A stretch of 42,852 bases of DNA from contig CAZAXX010000009.1 of NCBI GenBank assembly GCA_964489265.1, forward strand, positions 1 to 42,852. The letters are read 5' to 3'. The notes beneath the pieces are model-generated. The model saw only the letters and a program-made list of their open reading frames with translations. It was not told the DNA's origin and searched no databases. This DNA comes from CAYRUP01 sp964489265 (lineage in GTDB: Bacteria; Pseudomonadota; Gammaproteobacteria; DSM-16500). Shown here piece by piece: positions 1 through 7,290 of the stretch (position 1 is its first letter; every line of letters starts with the position of its first letter). A program made the position numbers and the translations under genes.

Positions 1-832
1 CTGGGCCGCCACCACCATGCGGAGTCGCAAAGGTTTTATGTAAATTAATATGCATCACATTAAAACCCATATCACCTGGTCTAACTTTACCTAAAATAGC
101 ATTCAAGTTAGCACCATCATAATAAAGCAAACCACCTGCTTTATGCATAATGGCCGCAATTTCTTGAATTTTTTGTTCGAAAACACCTAGCGTGGATGGA
201 TTCGTCAACATGATGCCTGCCGTTTGTGGGCCGACTGCGGCACGCAATGCATCGATATTCACATTGCCATCTGCATCGGTTGGAATTTCTCGAACTTTAA
301 AACCACATTGCGCAGCCGTGGCAGGATTGGTGCCGTGCGCTGCATCCGGCACTAAAAATTCGGTACGCGCGGTATCATTGCGTGCGCGATGATATGCACG
401 AATCATGGCAACACCCGCGAATTCACCTTGCGCGCCAGCCATCGGTGTTAACGATGCGCCTTTCATGCCAGTCACGGCTTTTAAAATTTCTTGTAATTCG
501 TATGCACAAGCAAGATAACCCTGGCTATTCGTTTCCAGTGACAATGGATGACGATTAACAAATCCATCCAGCATGGCAAAGCGATGCACGCCGCGTGGAT
601 TATATTTCATAGTGCAAGAACCGAGCGGATAAAATTGTGTATCGATCGAAAAATTCTTGCGTGACAACCGCGTGAAATGACGCACCACTTGCAACTCGGA
701 TGCCTCAGGTAATAAAGGTTCATCCTGACGTAAAAATTGTGTTGGAATATCGTTTTTTTCATTCAAGAGAGCGGGAATTTGTGCGCGTGCAGAGCGGCCT
801 TTTTTGGATAATTCAAAGATCAATTCAGACAT
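1..832 (-). CDS. gcvPB: Glycine dehydrogenase (decarboxylating) subunit 2, partial (3' end outside window)
   Basis: C-terminal-half subunit of the split P-protein of the glycine cleavage system, a PLP enzyme that decarboxylates glycine and passes the aminomethyl group to lipoyl-GcvH. About 277 codons are visible, starting MSELIFELSKKGRSARAQIP. The PLP-lysine motif NLHKTFATPHGGGGP lies at the window edge, and the family segment YPLGSCTMKYNP is present near residues 65-80. The start at 832 is preceded by GAGGAA 8 nt upstream. It is last in a gcvT-gcvH-gcvPA-gcvPB order and is separated from gcvPA by 91 bp holding a palindromic repeat. The gene runs off the window at base 1, so nothing can be said of its last ~200 residues. 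Confidence 0.95.
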   Translation of the reverse strand, partial: MSELIFELSKKGRSARAQIPALLNEKNDIPTQFLRQDEPLLPEASELQVVRHFTRLSRKNFSIDTQFYPLGSCTMKYNPRGVHRFAMLDGFVNRHPLSLETNSQGYLACAYELQEILKAVTGMKGASLTPMAGAQGEFAGVAMIRAYHRARNDTARTEFLVPDAAHGTNPATAAQCGFKVREIPTDADGNVNIDALRAAVGPQTAGIMLTNPSTLGVFEQKIQEIAAIMHKAGGLLYYDGANLNAILGKVRPGDMGFNVMHINLHKTFATPHGGGGP

Positions 833-852
833 GTAAGTATTCCTCTATTAGT

Positions 853-916
853 GTCATCCTGAACGAAGTGAAGGATCTCCTTTTATCTGGAGGTCCTTCA
901 CTTCGTTCGGGATGAC
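853..916. repeat. Palindromic intergenic repeat, copy 1 (GTCATCCTGAACG family)
   Basis: Near-perfect hairpin of 28-nt arms starting GTCATCCTGAACGAAGTG and ending in its complement, with an 8-nt loop. It lies between the co-directional gcvPA and gcvPB and would form a stem in their shared mRNA. There is no T-tract, so it is more likely a REP-like dispersed element, perhaps affecting message stability or the gcvPA:gcvPB ratio, than a terminator. Related copies are at 12774-12823, 15266-15333, 20789-20863 and 34124-34199. Confidence 0.85.
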
Positions 917-923
917 AAAGAAT

Positions 924-2312
924 TTAGCTGGTCGCCACTCCGACACCACTCTTCGCATTCAACGCACTTCGCAAAACATTTGCGAACGCCTCTAAATCAC
1001 CCGGTGATTTAGTTTCAGTGACACACACCAATAAACATTCGCCCAACTCGGGATAATATTTTTTTATACTAAATCCAGCTTGAATTTTATGTTTCGCCAT
1101 CTCAGCCAACACGTGATCGACCGGTTGATTAAATTGCAAAACCATTTCATGAAATTGTGGGCCTTGGAATAATTGACGCACACCATCCATGCCAGCCAAT
1201 TTTTCCTGTAACAAACGTAAATTTTGATGACATGCAAGTGCCACTTTACGTATTCCTTTCGGTCCCAACAAACTCATATGAATCGTGCTGGCTGTCACTA
1301 ACAAACCTTGATTGGTGCAAATATTTGAAGTCGCTTTCGCACGCCGAATATGTTGCTCGCGCGCTTGCAGCGTTAACACAAATCCTTGTTTACCATTTTG
1401 ATCAACCGTACGACCCACAATACGACCGGGTAATTGACGCACATGTTCTTGCTTGCAACACAAAAATCCGTAATACGGTCCACCTGACGCTAAAGGCACG
1501 CCCAACGGCTGGCCTTCGCCACATGCAATATCAGCACCTTGTTTACCCCATTGTCCGGGTGGCTTTAAAAGTCCCATCGCGAGTGGATTGACGACACCGA
1601 TGGTCAACGCATTATTTTCAGTTGCCCAATCCGTCAGTGCATCCACATCTTCCAGCACACCAAAAAAATTCGGTTGCGGAATAACGAGTGCAGTTAAATT
1701 TTCTTTGCTAATTTTATTTAATTCAGCCAGCGAAATTTTTCCGGTGAGCGGATCAAATGGCACATCGACAATTTCGATATCCTGTTGACCGACGATTGTA
1801 TTCACCACTTCGCGATATAACGGATGCACGGTTTTCGGCATTAAAATACGATGTTTTTTATTTTTGCGATGCGTACGCGCTGCCATTAAAACAGCTTCCG
1901 CCAATCCAGAACCACCGTCATACAACGAAGCATTCGATACATCAAGGCTCATCAAACTGGCCATCATCGTTTGATATTCATATAACAATTGCAATGTGCC
2001 TTGACTTGCTTCTGCCTGATACGGTGTATACGCTGTCATGAATTCGCCACGGCTGGTGATATCCCAGACGGCTGCTGGAATATGATGTTCATACGCACCG
2101 GCACCGATAAAACATAAGGCACTCACATCTTTTGCCGCACGTTCACGCATTAAGCGGGATAATTCCATTTCAGTTAATTGCTCTGGAATCGGTGGCAATT
2201 CTTTTATGCGTAAACTTTGGGGAATTTCATCAAATAAAGCATCAATGCTAGGCGCGCCAATTGTGCCTAGCATTTCTTTTACTTCTTCTTCGGTATGAGG
2301 AATAAATGGCAT
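924..2312 (-). CDS. gcvPA: Glycine dehydrogenase (decarboxylating) subunit 1
   Basis: N-terminal-half subunit of the split P-protein, 462 residues, close to the usual ~450. It begins MPFIPHTEEEVKEML, the characteristic GcvPA N-terminus, and carries the family segments GAGAYEHHIPAAV and TAYTPYQAEASQGTLQ. An in-frame GTG three codons upstream (2321) could start it, but GGAG sits 8 nt before the ATG at 2312, so the ATG is preferred. It forms a heterotetramer with GcvPB. It lies 24 bp downstream of gcvH in the same operon. Its stop codon is 7 bp from the edge of the palindromic repeat that follows. Confidence 0.95.
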   Translation of the reverse strand: MPFIPHTEEEVKEMLGTIGAPSIDALFDEIPQSLRIKELPPIPEQLTEMELSRLMRERAAKDVSALCFIGAGAYEHHIPAAVWDITSRGEFMTAYTPYQAEASQGTLQLLYEYQTMMASLMSLDVSNASLYDGGSGLAEAVLMAARTHRKNKKHRILMPKTVHPLYREVVNTIVGQQDIEIVDVPFDPLTGKISLAELNKISKENLTALVIPQPNFFGVLEDVDALTDWATENNALTIGVVNPLAMGLLKPPGQWGKQGADIACGEGQPLGVPLASGGPYYGFLCCKQEHVRQLPGRIVGRTVDQNGKQGFVLTLQAREQHIRRAKATSNICTNQGLLVTASTIHMSLLGPKGIRKVALACHQNLRLLQEKLAGMDGVRQLFQGPQFHEMVLQFNQPVDHVLAEMAKHKIQAGFSIKKYYPELGECLLVCVTETKSPGDLEAFANVLRSALNAKSGVGVATS

Positions 2313-2336
2313 TGCGATCACTCCATCATTTAATTA

Positions 2337-2726
2337 TTAGTGTGCTTCTGACGCAACCTGTTTGGTGTATTGATCCGCTGTCAATAATTCACGAAATTCA
2401 TTTTCGAAAGGACGAATGCGGAACAACCAGCCTTTTCCATAAGGATCTTCATTCACGAGTTGCGGATTATCTAATAATGCTTCATTAATTTCGACGATTT
2501 CACCGGAAATAGGACAGTAAATATCTGCCGCTGCTTTGACAGATTCGACCACTGCACATTCTTGACCGATCTCAAGACTGCTTTCCACTTCTGGTAATTC
2601 GACATACACCAAATCACCCAGCATGCATTGCGCATGATCGGTAATTCCAACTGTGATGACATCTTCATCTTGGCGAACCCACTCATGAGTTCGGGAATAT
2701 TTTAATGTTTTTGGTACAGTGTTCAT
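2337..2726 (-). CDS. gcvH: Glycine cleavage system H protein
   Basis: Lipoyl carrier protein that shuttles the aminomethyl intermediate between the P, T and L proteins. It has 129 residues, the normal length. The lipoylation site is Lys64 in ECAVVESVKAAADIYCP. The N-terminal segment KYSRTHEWVR and the GITDHAQCMLGDLVYVELP segment are typical of the family. The start codon overlaps the gcvT stop by 4 bp (ATGA), which suggests translational coupling. No oddities seen. Confidence 0.97.
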   Translation of the reverse strand: MNTVPKTLKYSRTHEWVRQDEDVITVGITDHAQCMLGDLVYVELPEVESSLEIGQECAVVESVKAAADIYCPISGEIVEINEALLDNPQLVNEDPYGKGWLFRIRPFENEFRELLTADQYTKQVASEAH

Positions 2727-3853
2727 GATACCGCTCCATTGCTTTTGCTTGTTTCTAAAAATGTTTTCTTGCCTTGTCGCACAAAGGGTGGCTTGATGAT
2801 TTGTGCTGGAATATGTTTGCCGCGAATTTCAACGACACAATCATCCTGTGTAGCAAAAGGAACGCGTGCAAGTGCGATGCCTTTGTTCAACGTAGGAGAA
2901 AAACTTCCGCTGGTAATTTCACCGAAACCGATTGCGTCAACGATGACTTTTTGATGATTCCGCAAAACACCCTGTCCTTCCAGAACTAATCCAACCAATT
3001 TATGTTGAATGCCTTCTTTCAGCTGTGTTTCAAGTGCTTGACGCCCAATGAAATCACGATCGTTTGGCTCAAAAGCAACGGTCCAACTTAAATTGGATTC
3101 TAACGGCGAAACCGTTTCATCCATGTCTGCGCCATACAGATTTAAGCCTGCTTCCAAACGTAACGTATCACGCGCGCCCAATCCACACGGTTTGACGCCA
3201 GCATTTAATAATGTTTGCCAGAGTGTCTCAGCATCTTTCGCTGGCGCGATTATTTCAAAACCATCTTCGCCCGTATAACCGGTTCGCGCAATAAACCAGC
3301 CTGCGTCGGTCACATGAAAAGTAAATGGTTTAAGATTGGCGATTGCCTCTGCATCTTTTGCCGCAAAAATCGCAGGAATTTTGCTGCGCACCGCTGGGCC
3401 TTGCACTGCAATCATGACAGTGTCAGCTTGCTCGGCCAGGGTGAGATTAAAATTCTGCGCTTGTTTGTGAAACCAGGCGAGATCTTTGTCGCGCGTGCCA
3501 GAATTGACGACCAGGCGATATTTATCATCTGCCACTTTATACACGATCAAATCATCAATCACGCCGCCTGTTTCATTCAACATGCAGGTATAAAGTGCCT
3601 TGCCTGGAATAAGCCGATCAATATTATTCGCTAATAAATAACGTAAAAATGCCGCCACATCGGGTCCGGTAAAATCGACCACGGTCATATGCGACACATC
3701 AAACATGCCTGCATCCTGGCGAACATAATGATGTTCTTGCAGCTGGGAACCATAATGCAGCGGCATATCCCAACCCGCAAAATCAACCATTTTGGCCGAA
3801 GATTGCAAATGGCAATCATATAAAGAAGTTCGTTTGCCCATACGCTCTGCCAT
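2723..3853 (-). CDS. gcvT: Aminomethyltransferase (glycine cleavage T protein)
   Basis: Transfers the methylene group from aminomethyl-GcvH to tetrahydrofolate and releases ammonia. It has 376 residues, slightly longer than the E. coli protein (364). N-terminal folate-binding GCV_T domain: KMVDFAGWDMPLHYGS, then GMFDVSHM and NETGGVIDDLIVYK. The segment RTGYTGEDGFEI and a C-terminal barrel domain follow. It is first in the operon. AAGGAA directly abuts the ATG at 3853, which is too close for a normal Shine-Dalgarno, so the in-frame ATG four codons later (MGKRTSLYD) is a credible alternative start. No glycine riboswitch could be recognised in the short leader. Confidence 0.95.
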   Translation of the reverse strand: MAERMGKRTSLYDCHLQSSAKMVDFAGWDMPLHYGSQLQEHHYVRQDAGMFDVSHMTVVDFTGPDVAAFLRYLLANNIDRLIPGKALYTCMLNETGGVIDDLIVYKVADDKYRLVVNSGTRDKDLAWFHKQAQNFNLTLAEQADTVMIAVQGPAVRSKIPAIFAAKDAEAIANLKPFTFHVTDAGWFIARTGYTGEDGFEIIAPAKDAETLWQTLLNAGVKPCGLGARDTLRLEAGLNLYGADMDETVSPLESNLSWTVAFEPNDRDFIGRQALETQLKEGIQHKLVGLVLEGQGVLRNHQKVIVDAIGFGEITSGSFSPTLNKGIALARVPFATQDDCVVEIRGKHIPAQIIKPPFVRQGKKTFLETSKSNGAVS

Positions 3854-3887
3854 TTCCTTGATGACTACAGATTAATGAGAGGTTGGG

Positions 3888-3916
3888 AGTATACCGTTTC
3901 AAATTGGAAAACTGAA
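3888..3916 (-). promoter_or_regulatory. Candidate promoter of the gcvTH-PA-PB operon
   Basis: Minus-strand -10 box TATACT (3893-3888), 17 bp from a weak -35 TTCAGT (3916-3911), about 35 nt upstream of the gcvT start. Only the -10 is convincing. The call rests on position and pattern alone. Confidence 0.35.
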
Positions 3917-3970
3917 GGGTTGTGTTGCTAACTGTATCAATGCCAGCGAAAGCCGGCATCTAATTTACTA

Positions 3971-4131
3971 GGGTCTGTTAACAATTGGTTTGCGGAATTT
4001 AAAAAGTGGGGAATCGAGACAAAATAGGCGGAAATTTGAGGCGAATAGCAGGGCTATTTAACGAAAATTTCCGCCTATTTTGGCCGATTCTACCGCTTTT
4101 TAAATTCCACAAACCAATTGTCAACAGACCC
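3971..4131. mobile_element. 161-bp MITE-like palindromic element with TA flanks
   Basis: Almost the whole 161 bp folds on itself. The left end starts GGGTCTGTTAACAATTGG and the right end is its complement with few mismatches (GGGTCTGTTGACAATTGG). An inner stem contains AAATAGGCGGAAATT and its complement. TA dinucleotides at 3969-3970 and 4132-4133 look like a target-site duplication, as expected for IS630/Tc1-mariner or some IS5-group transposons. There is no coding capacity, so it would have to be mobilised in trans. It sits exactly between the gcv operon and the accessory block. A related terminal sequence occurs at 17482-17498. Confidence 0.7.
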
Positions 4132-4385
4132 TAAGGCTTTGGAGTTCTTGGTGCCGTTGGAACACAGGCATTAGGTTTCTCTAACGCAGTCAGGTCCTTA
4201 AAACCAAATTGCCGTCTTAATGTGTGAGCAGCGATATCTGCTTGCTCAACTTTAGTCAAATTATAAAAACCATACTGCCGTCTTAAAACGGGCTTTGCCG
4301 TTGGCATTGACTCAGGAAGCAAATAATCTAACGCTGCATCTACCGTGTCTTCAAGTATTTGAGCAACAGGTTTTCTAAAAAACAT
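4131..4385 (-). CDS. Small protein with two copies of an LRRQ(Y/F)GF motif, unknown function
   Basis: 84 residues, family not recognised. A strong GGAG lies 8 nt before the ATG, which supports translation. Two similar segments about 24 residues apart, LRRQYGFYNLTKVEQAD and LRRQFGFKDLTALEKPN, form an internal repeat. The C-terminus is proline-rich (CVPTAPRTPKP). No signal peptide or membrane segment. The TAG stop is made from the TA target duplication and the last base of the MITE-like element. Removing the element and one TA would restore the same stop, so the insertion did not change the protein. Probably a lineage-specific gene, possibly a secreted small protein. Confidence 0.6.
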   Translation of the reverse strand: MFFRKPVAQILEDTVDAALDYLLPESMPTAKPVLRRQYGFYNLTKVEQADIAAHTLRRQFGFKDLTALEKPNACVPTAPRTPKP

Positions 4386-4472
4386 TTATTTTTCTCCTCA
4401 TCTAATTTATTGGTCGCGCATTCTAGAACAAGTGAAACTCAAAATAAACTAAAGATTTAAGTTTTTTTTCTC

Positions 4473-4498
4473 TATAATGCGCGCTTTATTTTTATAAT
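4473..4498 (+). promoter_or_regulatory. Candidate promoter region of the 745-residue orphan gene
   Basis: Two perfect TATAAT boxes, at 4473-4478 and 4493-4498, lie in the AT-rich region between two divergent genes. No good -35 box lies 17 bp upstream of either. The downstream ATG at 4516 has AGGGAGA about 6 nt upstream. Confidence 0.4.
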
Positions 4499-4515
4499 AC
4501 ATAGGGAGATGTTGC

Positions 4516-6753
4516 ATGCCTTTAATTCCTAACCAAAAGGAAACGATCAAAAATTCCGTTGGTCACTTTTTTATTGATTTGCCCACTGAAGAAAATGCGC
4601 TGCGTAATTCAGTTAAAGATTTTCGGTTAGCCTGGTTAAACCGCCTGCCTCCAGAGCACGAGTTGGCAGCCTTTCAAAAATGCATTCATCAACCTAGGCG
4701 TTATTTACGAAATCTAGAAACAAACAATGAAAATATTACGGAAGCAGAAGTATTACGTTATCTCTTTAATTTTACAACAAGAAATCTTGTAAGAGCGGTA
4801 AAAAAAATCGGTCTGTCTTTGAGTCAATTAGATTTTCAAGCGAGCTCTTTATTAACACCTCTTATCCAATATAAAACACCATTTGTAACACTTGATTTTG
4901 GTTTTGAGCGCGTCGAACTAATTGATTTCAATCTTGTTGCACCGCCTGGACGCATCTACAAAGGAATTCTAAAATCGACCCGCGGAATATGGGAACTGAC
5001 TCTCACGCTTGCGACTGAGCCAACGATTACCAGAAAAATGGTATTGGAAAATTTTCGATATGATCAAACAGATATGCTTGTAGAAGATGAAGCGAAAAAA
5101 ATAATTTTGGAATTATTAACTCTTGATCAAGTGAATTTATCCGATTCGGCAAAAATATTGCTGACGTATTCTTTTTATTTTCAGCTTATGCAGAAAGGCA
5201 TGCTTTCGCTTAATTTGATTGCGAATATCACTCCATTTCAACTTGAAACATTGACGATGCCCAACTTGATGGAACGCTACGATATACCAACTCTGCTTAG
5301 TCTAACCGAAGTCGAAAGAAAAATATTTCTCGATCCATTTTATTCTGCAAAATTAGCAGCTAAAAAATATAATTTTCATAGAGATTTCGCAGGGATTGAT
5401 GATGCAGCTTGTTTTAATTTAATTTTTCCACCTTCAATTTATTTGCTGCGCGAAGATCGCGAAGATAACGTTTTGATTTCTCAACTTAAAGCCATGTCCA
5501 AACATGTTCGAACTATTTTGGCTAATGAATTTTATGTCGAATTAATTAAACATGATTTAATGCGTTTTGATGTCATTCAAGAAGCTGACGAAACATTTGC
5601 GAGTGACTTGAATAATCCTATCATGATGAAATTGATTAGTGACAAGATCATTAATCCAAACCAACTGACACCGCATATTGCGCGGTTGATTGTGAGCAAT
5701 CTTTTACTGCAGAAATTTGTCGAATTACATATTTTGAAAGTATCCGATTTAAGCTATCTTCCAGCAGAAGAAAAAACCGGTGCTACATCGATTTTGCCAA
5801 ACAAACTCAGCCCTCTCGAGATTAAACGCATCAGAGCGAAATTTAGCAGTATTATTAAATTTTTAGAAAATGATTTTTTTAATCCGCAAACTTTTCAAGC
5901 TGTTTATATACAAATAGCAGAAGGGTGTTTGGCAAAAAGAAATTATAATTTTTTAGAATATGCTGATCTTGTTAGGCAAGGCGAATCGGATGCTGAAGTA
6001 CGTCTACAAGCACTACTTTCAGACAGACCGGCGACATTAAACGACGGTAGTATTGATAGCTTTGAGCGCTTGAGAAAGAACTGTGAAATATGTCGAATTA
6101 ATTTTGAAAAAATTCTCGATAATGAAATTGAACGACGTCTGGATGCTTCCTCATCATCCAGTGCAAAAAATGGATTGGAACCCATTTTAGCGAATCGAGA
6201 TGCGCTAAAGGTATCCGATTTACGTATCAAAGCAATTTATTTCGGGCAGCGTCTGATGAAACTTTATGATCCCGGATCCCGCAGCAGCTCAGATTGTTTT
6301 GAAAAACTTGCGCATGATATTCGCGAGACCGATCTTCCCAATTTACGCAATGCAGTTATACGACGCTTTTTACTTTTATTAAAAGCAGATCTCTCTGAAA
6401 AAATACCGAATGAGGAATCGTTTTTAAATAAAATGGTAAAGGAAATTGATAAGGTCGAAAAAAATTCCCTAGAAGCAGAAGATGAAACGGCAAGACTGGC
6501 ATGCTGGGAAAAGGGTTTTGCCGAGATTGTTGCTATTGCGAAAGATGAAAGAAAATCATTAAAAAACCCAGATAGTTATTTAATTATAATTCCACAACGT
6601 GATGCAAAAAGACAACGCATTTCATCTGAATTTTTTGTCGAAGAACCACGAATTACAAGTTCGGGTGGGATGAAGGAATTTTGTGATCGGCTTATTCAAT
6701 TGAATGAGAGGATGCAATTTGGTGTGGGAAATAGTTGTAGAGCAGCATTTTGA
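4516..6753 (+). CDS. Large orphan protein, effector-like, unknown function
   Basis: 745 residues with no family I can recognise. No signal peptide or membrane segments; mostly helical and charged, rich in Leu, Glu, Lys and Asn. A short serine run is near residue 545 (DASSSSSAKNG). A basic cluster, DAKRQR, at about 696-701 lies in the C-terminal 50 residues and could act as a nuclear localisation signal. The gene is AT-rich compared with the gcv operon and sits alone between a divergent small gene and a bidirectional hairpin. Size, lack of homology, location and the basic tail fit a Dot/Icm-type effector, but this is inference; no catalytic motif was identified. Confidence 0.7.
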   Translation: MPLIPNQKETIKNSVGHFFIDLPTEENALRNSVKDFRLAWLNRLPPEHELAAFQKCIHQPRRYLRNLETNNENITEAEVLRYLFNFTTRNLVRAVKKIGLSLSQLDFQASSLLTPLIQYKTPFVTLDFGFERVELIDFNLVAPPGRIYKGILKSTRGIWELTLTLATEPTITRKMVLENFRYDQTDMLVEDEAKKIILELLTLDQVNLSDSAKILLTYSFYFQLMQKGMLSLNLIANITPFQLETLTMPNLMERYDIPTLLSLTEVERKIFLDPFYSAKLAAKKYNFHRDFAGIDDAACFNLIFPPSIYLLREDREDNVLISQLKAMSKHVRTILANEFYVELIKHDLMRFDVIQEADETFASDLNNPIMMKLISDKIINPNQLTPHIARLIVSNLLLQKFVELHILKVSDLSYLPAEEKTGATSILPNKLSPLEIKRIRAKFSSIIKFLENDFFNPQTFQAVYIQIAEGCLAKRNYNFLEYADLVRQGESDAEVRLQALLSDRPATLNDGSIDSFERLRKNCEICRINFEKILDNEIERRLDASSSSSAKNGLEPILANRDALKVSDLRIKAIYFGQRLMKLYDPGSRSSSDCFEKLAHDIRETDLPNLRNAVIRRFLLLLKADLSEKIPNEESFLNKMVKEIDKVEKNSLEAEDETARLACWEKGFAEIVAIAKDERKSLKNPDSYLIIIPQRDAKRQRISSEFFVEEPRITSSGGMKEFCDRLIQLNERMQFGVGNSCRAAF

Positions 6754-6771
6754 TTATGCTGCTTTAGTGTT

Positions 6772-6811
6772 AAAAAATGTCATTCCCGCGAAGGCGGGAA
6801 TGACATTTTTT
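6772..6811. terminator. Bidirectional rho-independent terminator
   Basis: Perfect hairpin GTCATTCCCGC / GCGGGAATGAC with a GAAG loop, flanked by a run of A on the left and a run of T on the right, so it has a T-tract on either strand. It lies 18 bp after the plus-strand gene and 31 bp after the converging minus-strand gene. Its arms resemble a short form of the dispersed GTCATCCTGAACG repeat. Confidence 0.85.
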
Positions 6812-6842
6812 CGCGGCAATTACATTGACAAGACAACAAACG

Positions 6843-7214
6843 CTACCCAACATCATCCTTATCATAATTCGCATAAACTTTAACTGCTTTCATATCAGCA
6901 TCAAGAATCATGACTTCTGCAGCCAACAAACCGCGATTTATTTTATAGTACAGAACAATACTCTGCGGTGAAGCGAACACATCCAGTAATTGAAAATGTA
7001 GCGTTGAGAATTTTTTTAATTGGCGTGAAAAATAATCGCGAAGATTATCTATTCCCTGCACGACGCCCTTGGGATCGCCTAAAACTTTCTGCACGACGGG
7101 GGAACAAAATTCGATTGAGTCCGCATAGTGTTTCATAATTAAATTAACATCATGTTTATTCCAGGCATCCAACCACTCATGAGCAAATTGCCACGCTTTT
7201 TCTCTTTGGATCAT
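6843..7214 (-). CDS. SnoaL / NTF2-like domain protein
   Basis: 123 residues matching the small alpha+beta cone fold of the NTF2/SnoaL superfamily: an N-terminal helix with AHEWLDAWNKHDVNLIMKHYAD, then SPVVQKVLGDPKGVVQGIDNLRDYF, then beta strands with aromatic residues. Members include polyketide cyclases, steroid isomerases and ligand-binding proteins, so substrate and function cannot be deduced. AGAGGA is placed 8-9 nt before the ATG. It lies 76 bp downstream of, and in the same direction as, the large orphan gene at 7291-9342, so the two may be co-transcribed. It is the only member of the accessory block with a recognisable general bacterial fold. Confidence 0.8.
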   Translation of the reverse strand: MIQREKAWQFAHEWLDAWNKHDVNLIMKHYADSIEFCSPVVQKVLGDPKGVVQGIDNLRDYFSRQLKKFSTLHFQLLDVFASPQSIVLYYKINRGLLAAEVMILDADMKAVKVYANYDKDDVG

Positions 7215-7290
7215 TTTTATATTCCTCTGGCGATATTTTTTATTCGCCGAATGCTACAGGACGAGATTGAGATTATCAATAACAAAAAAT

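Noticed and set aside
1157..1591. 144-codon plus-strand frame inside gcvPA
   Set aside because: Antisense shadow of a clearly conserved gene.
3854..3970. Possible glycine riboswitch in the gcvT leader
   Set aside because: The leader is short and no tandem aptamer-like conserved cores could be recognised.
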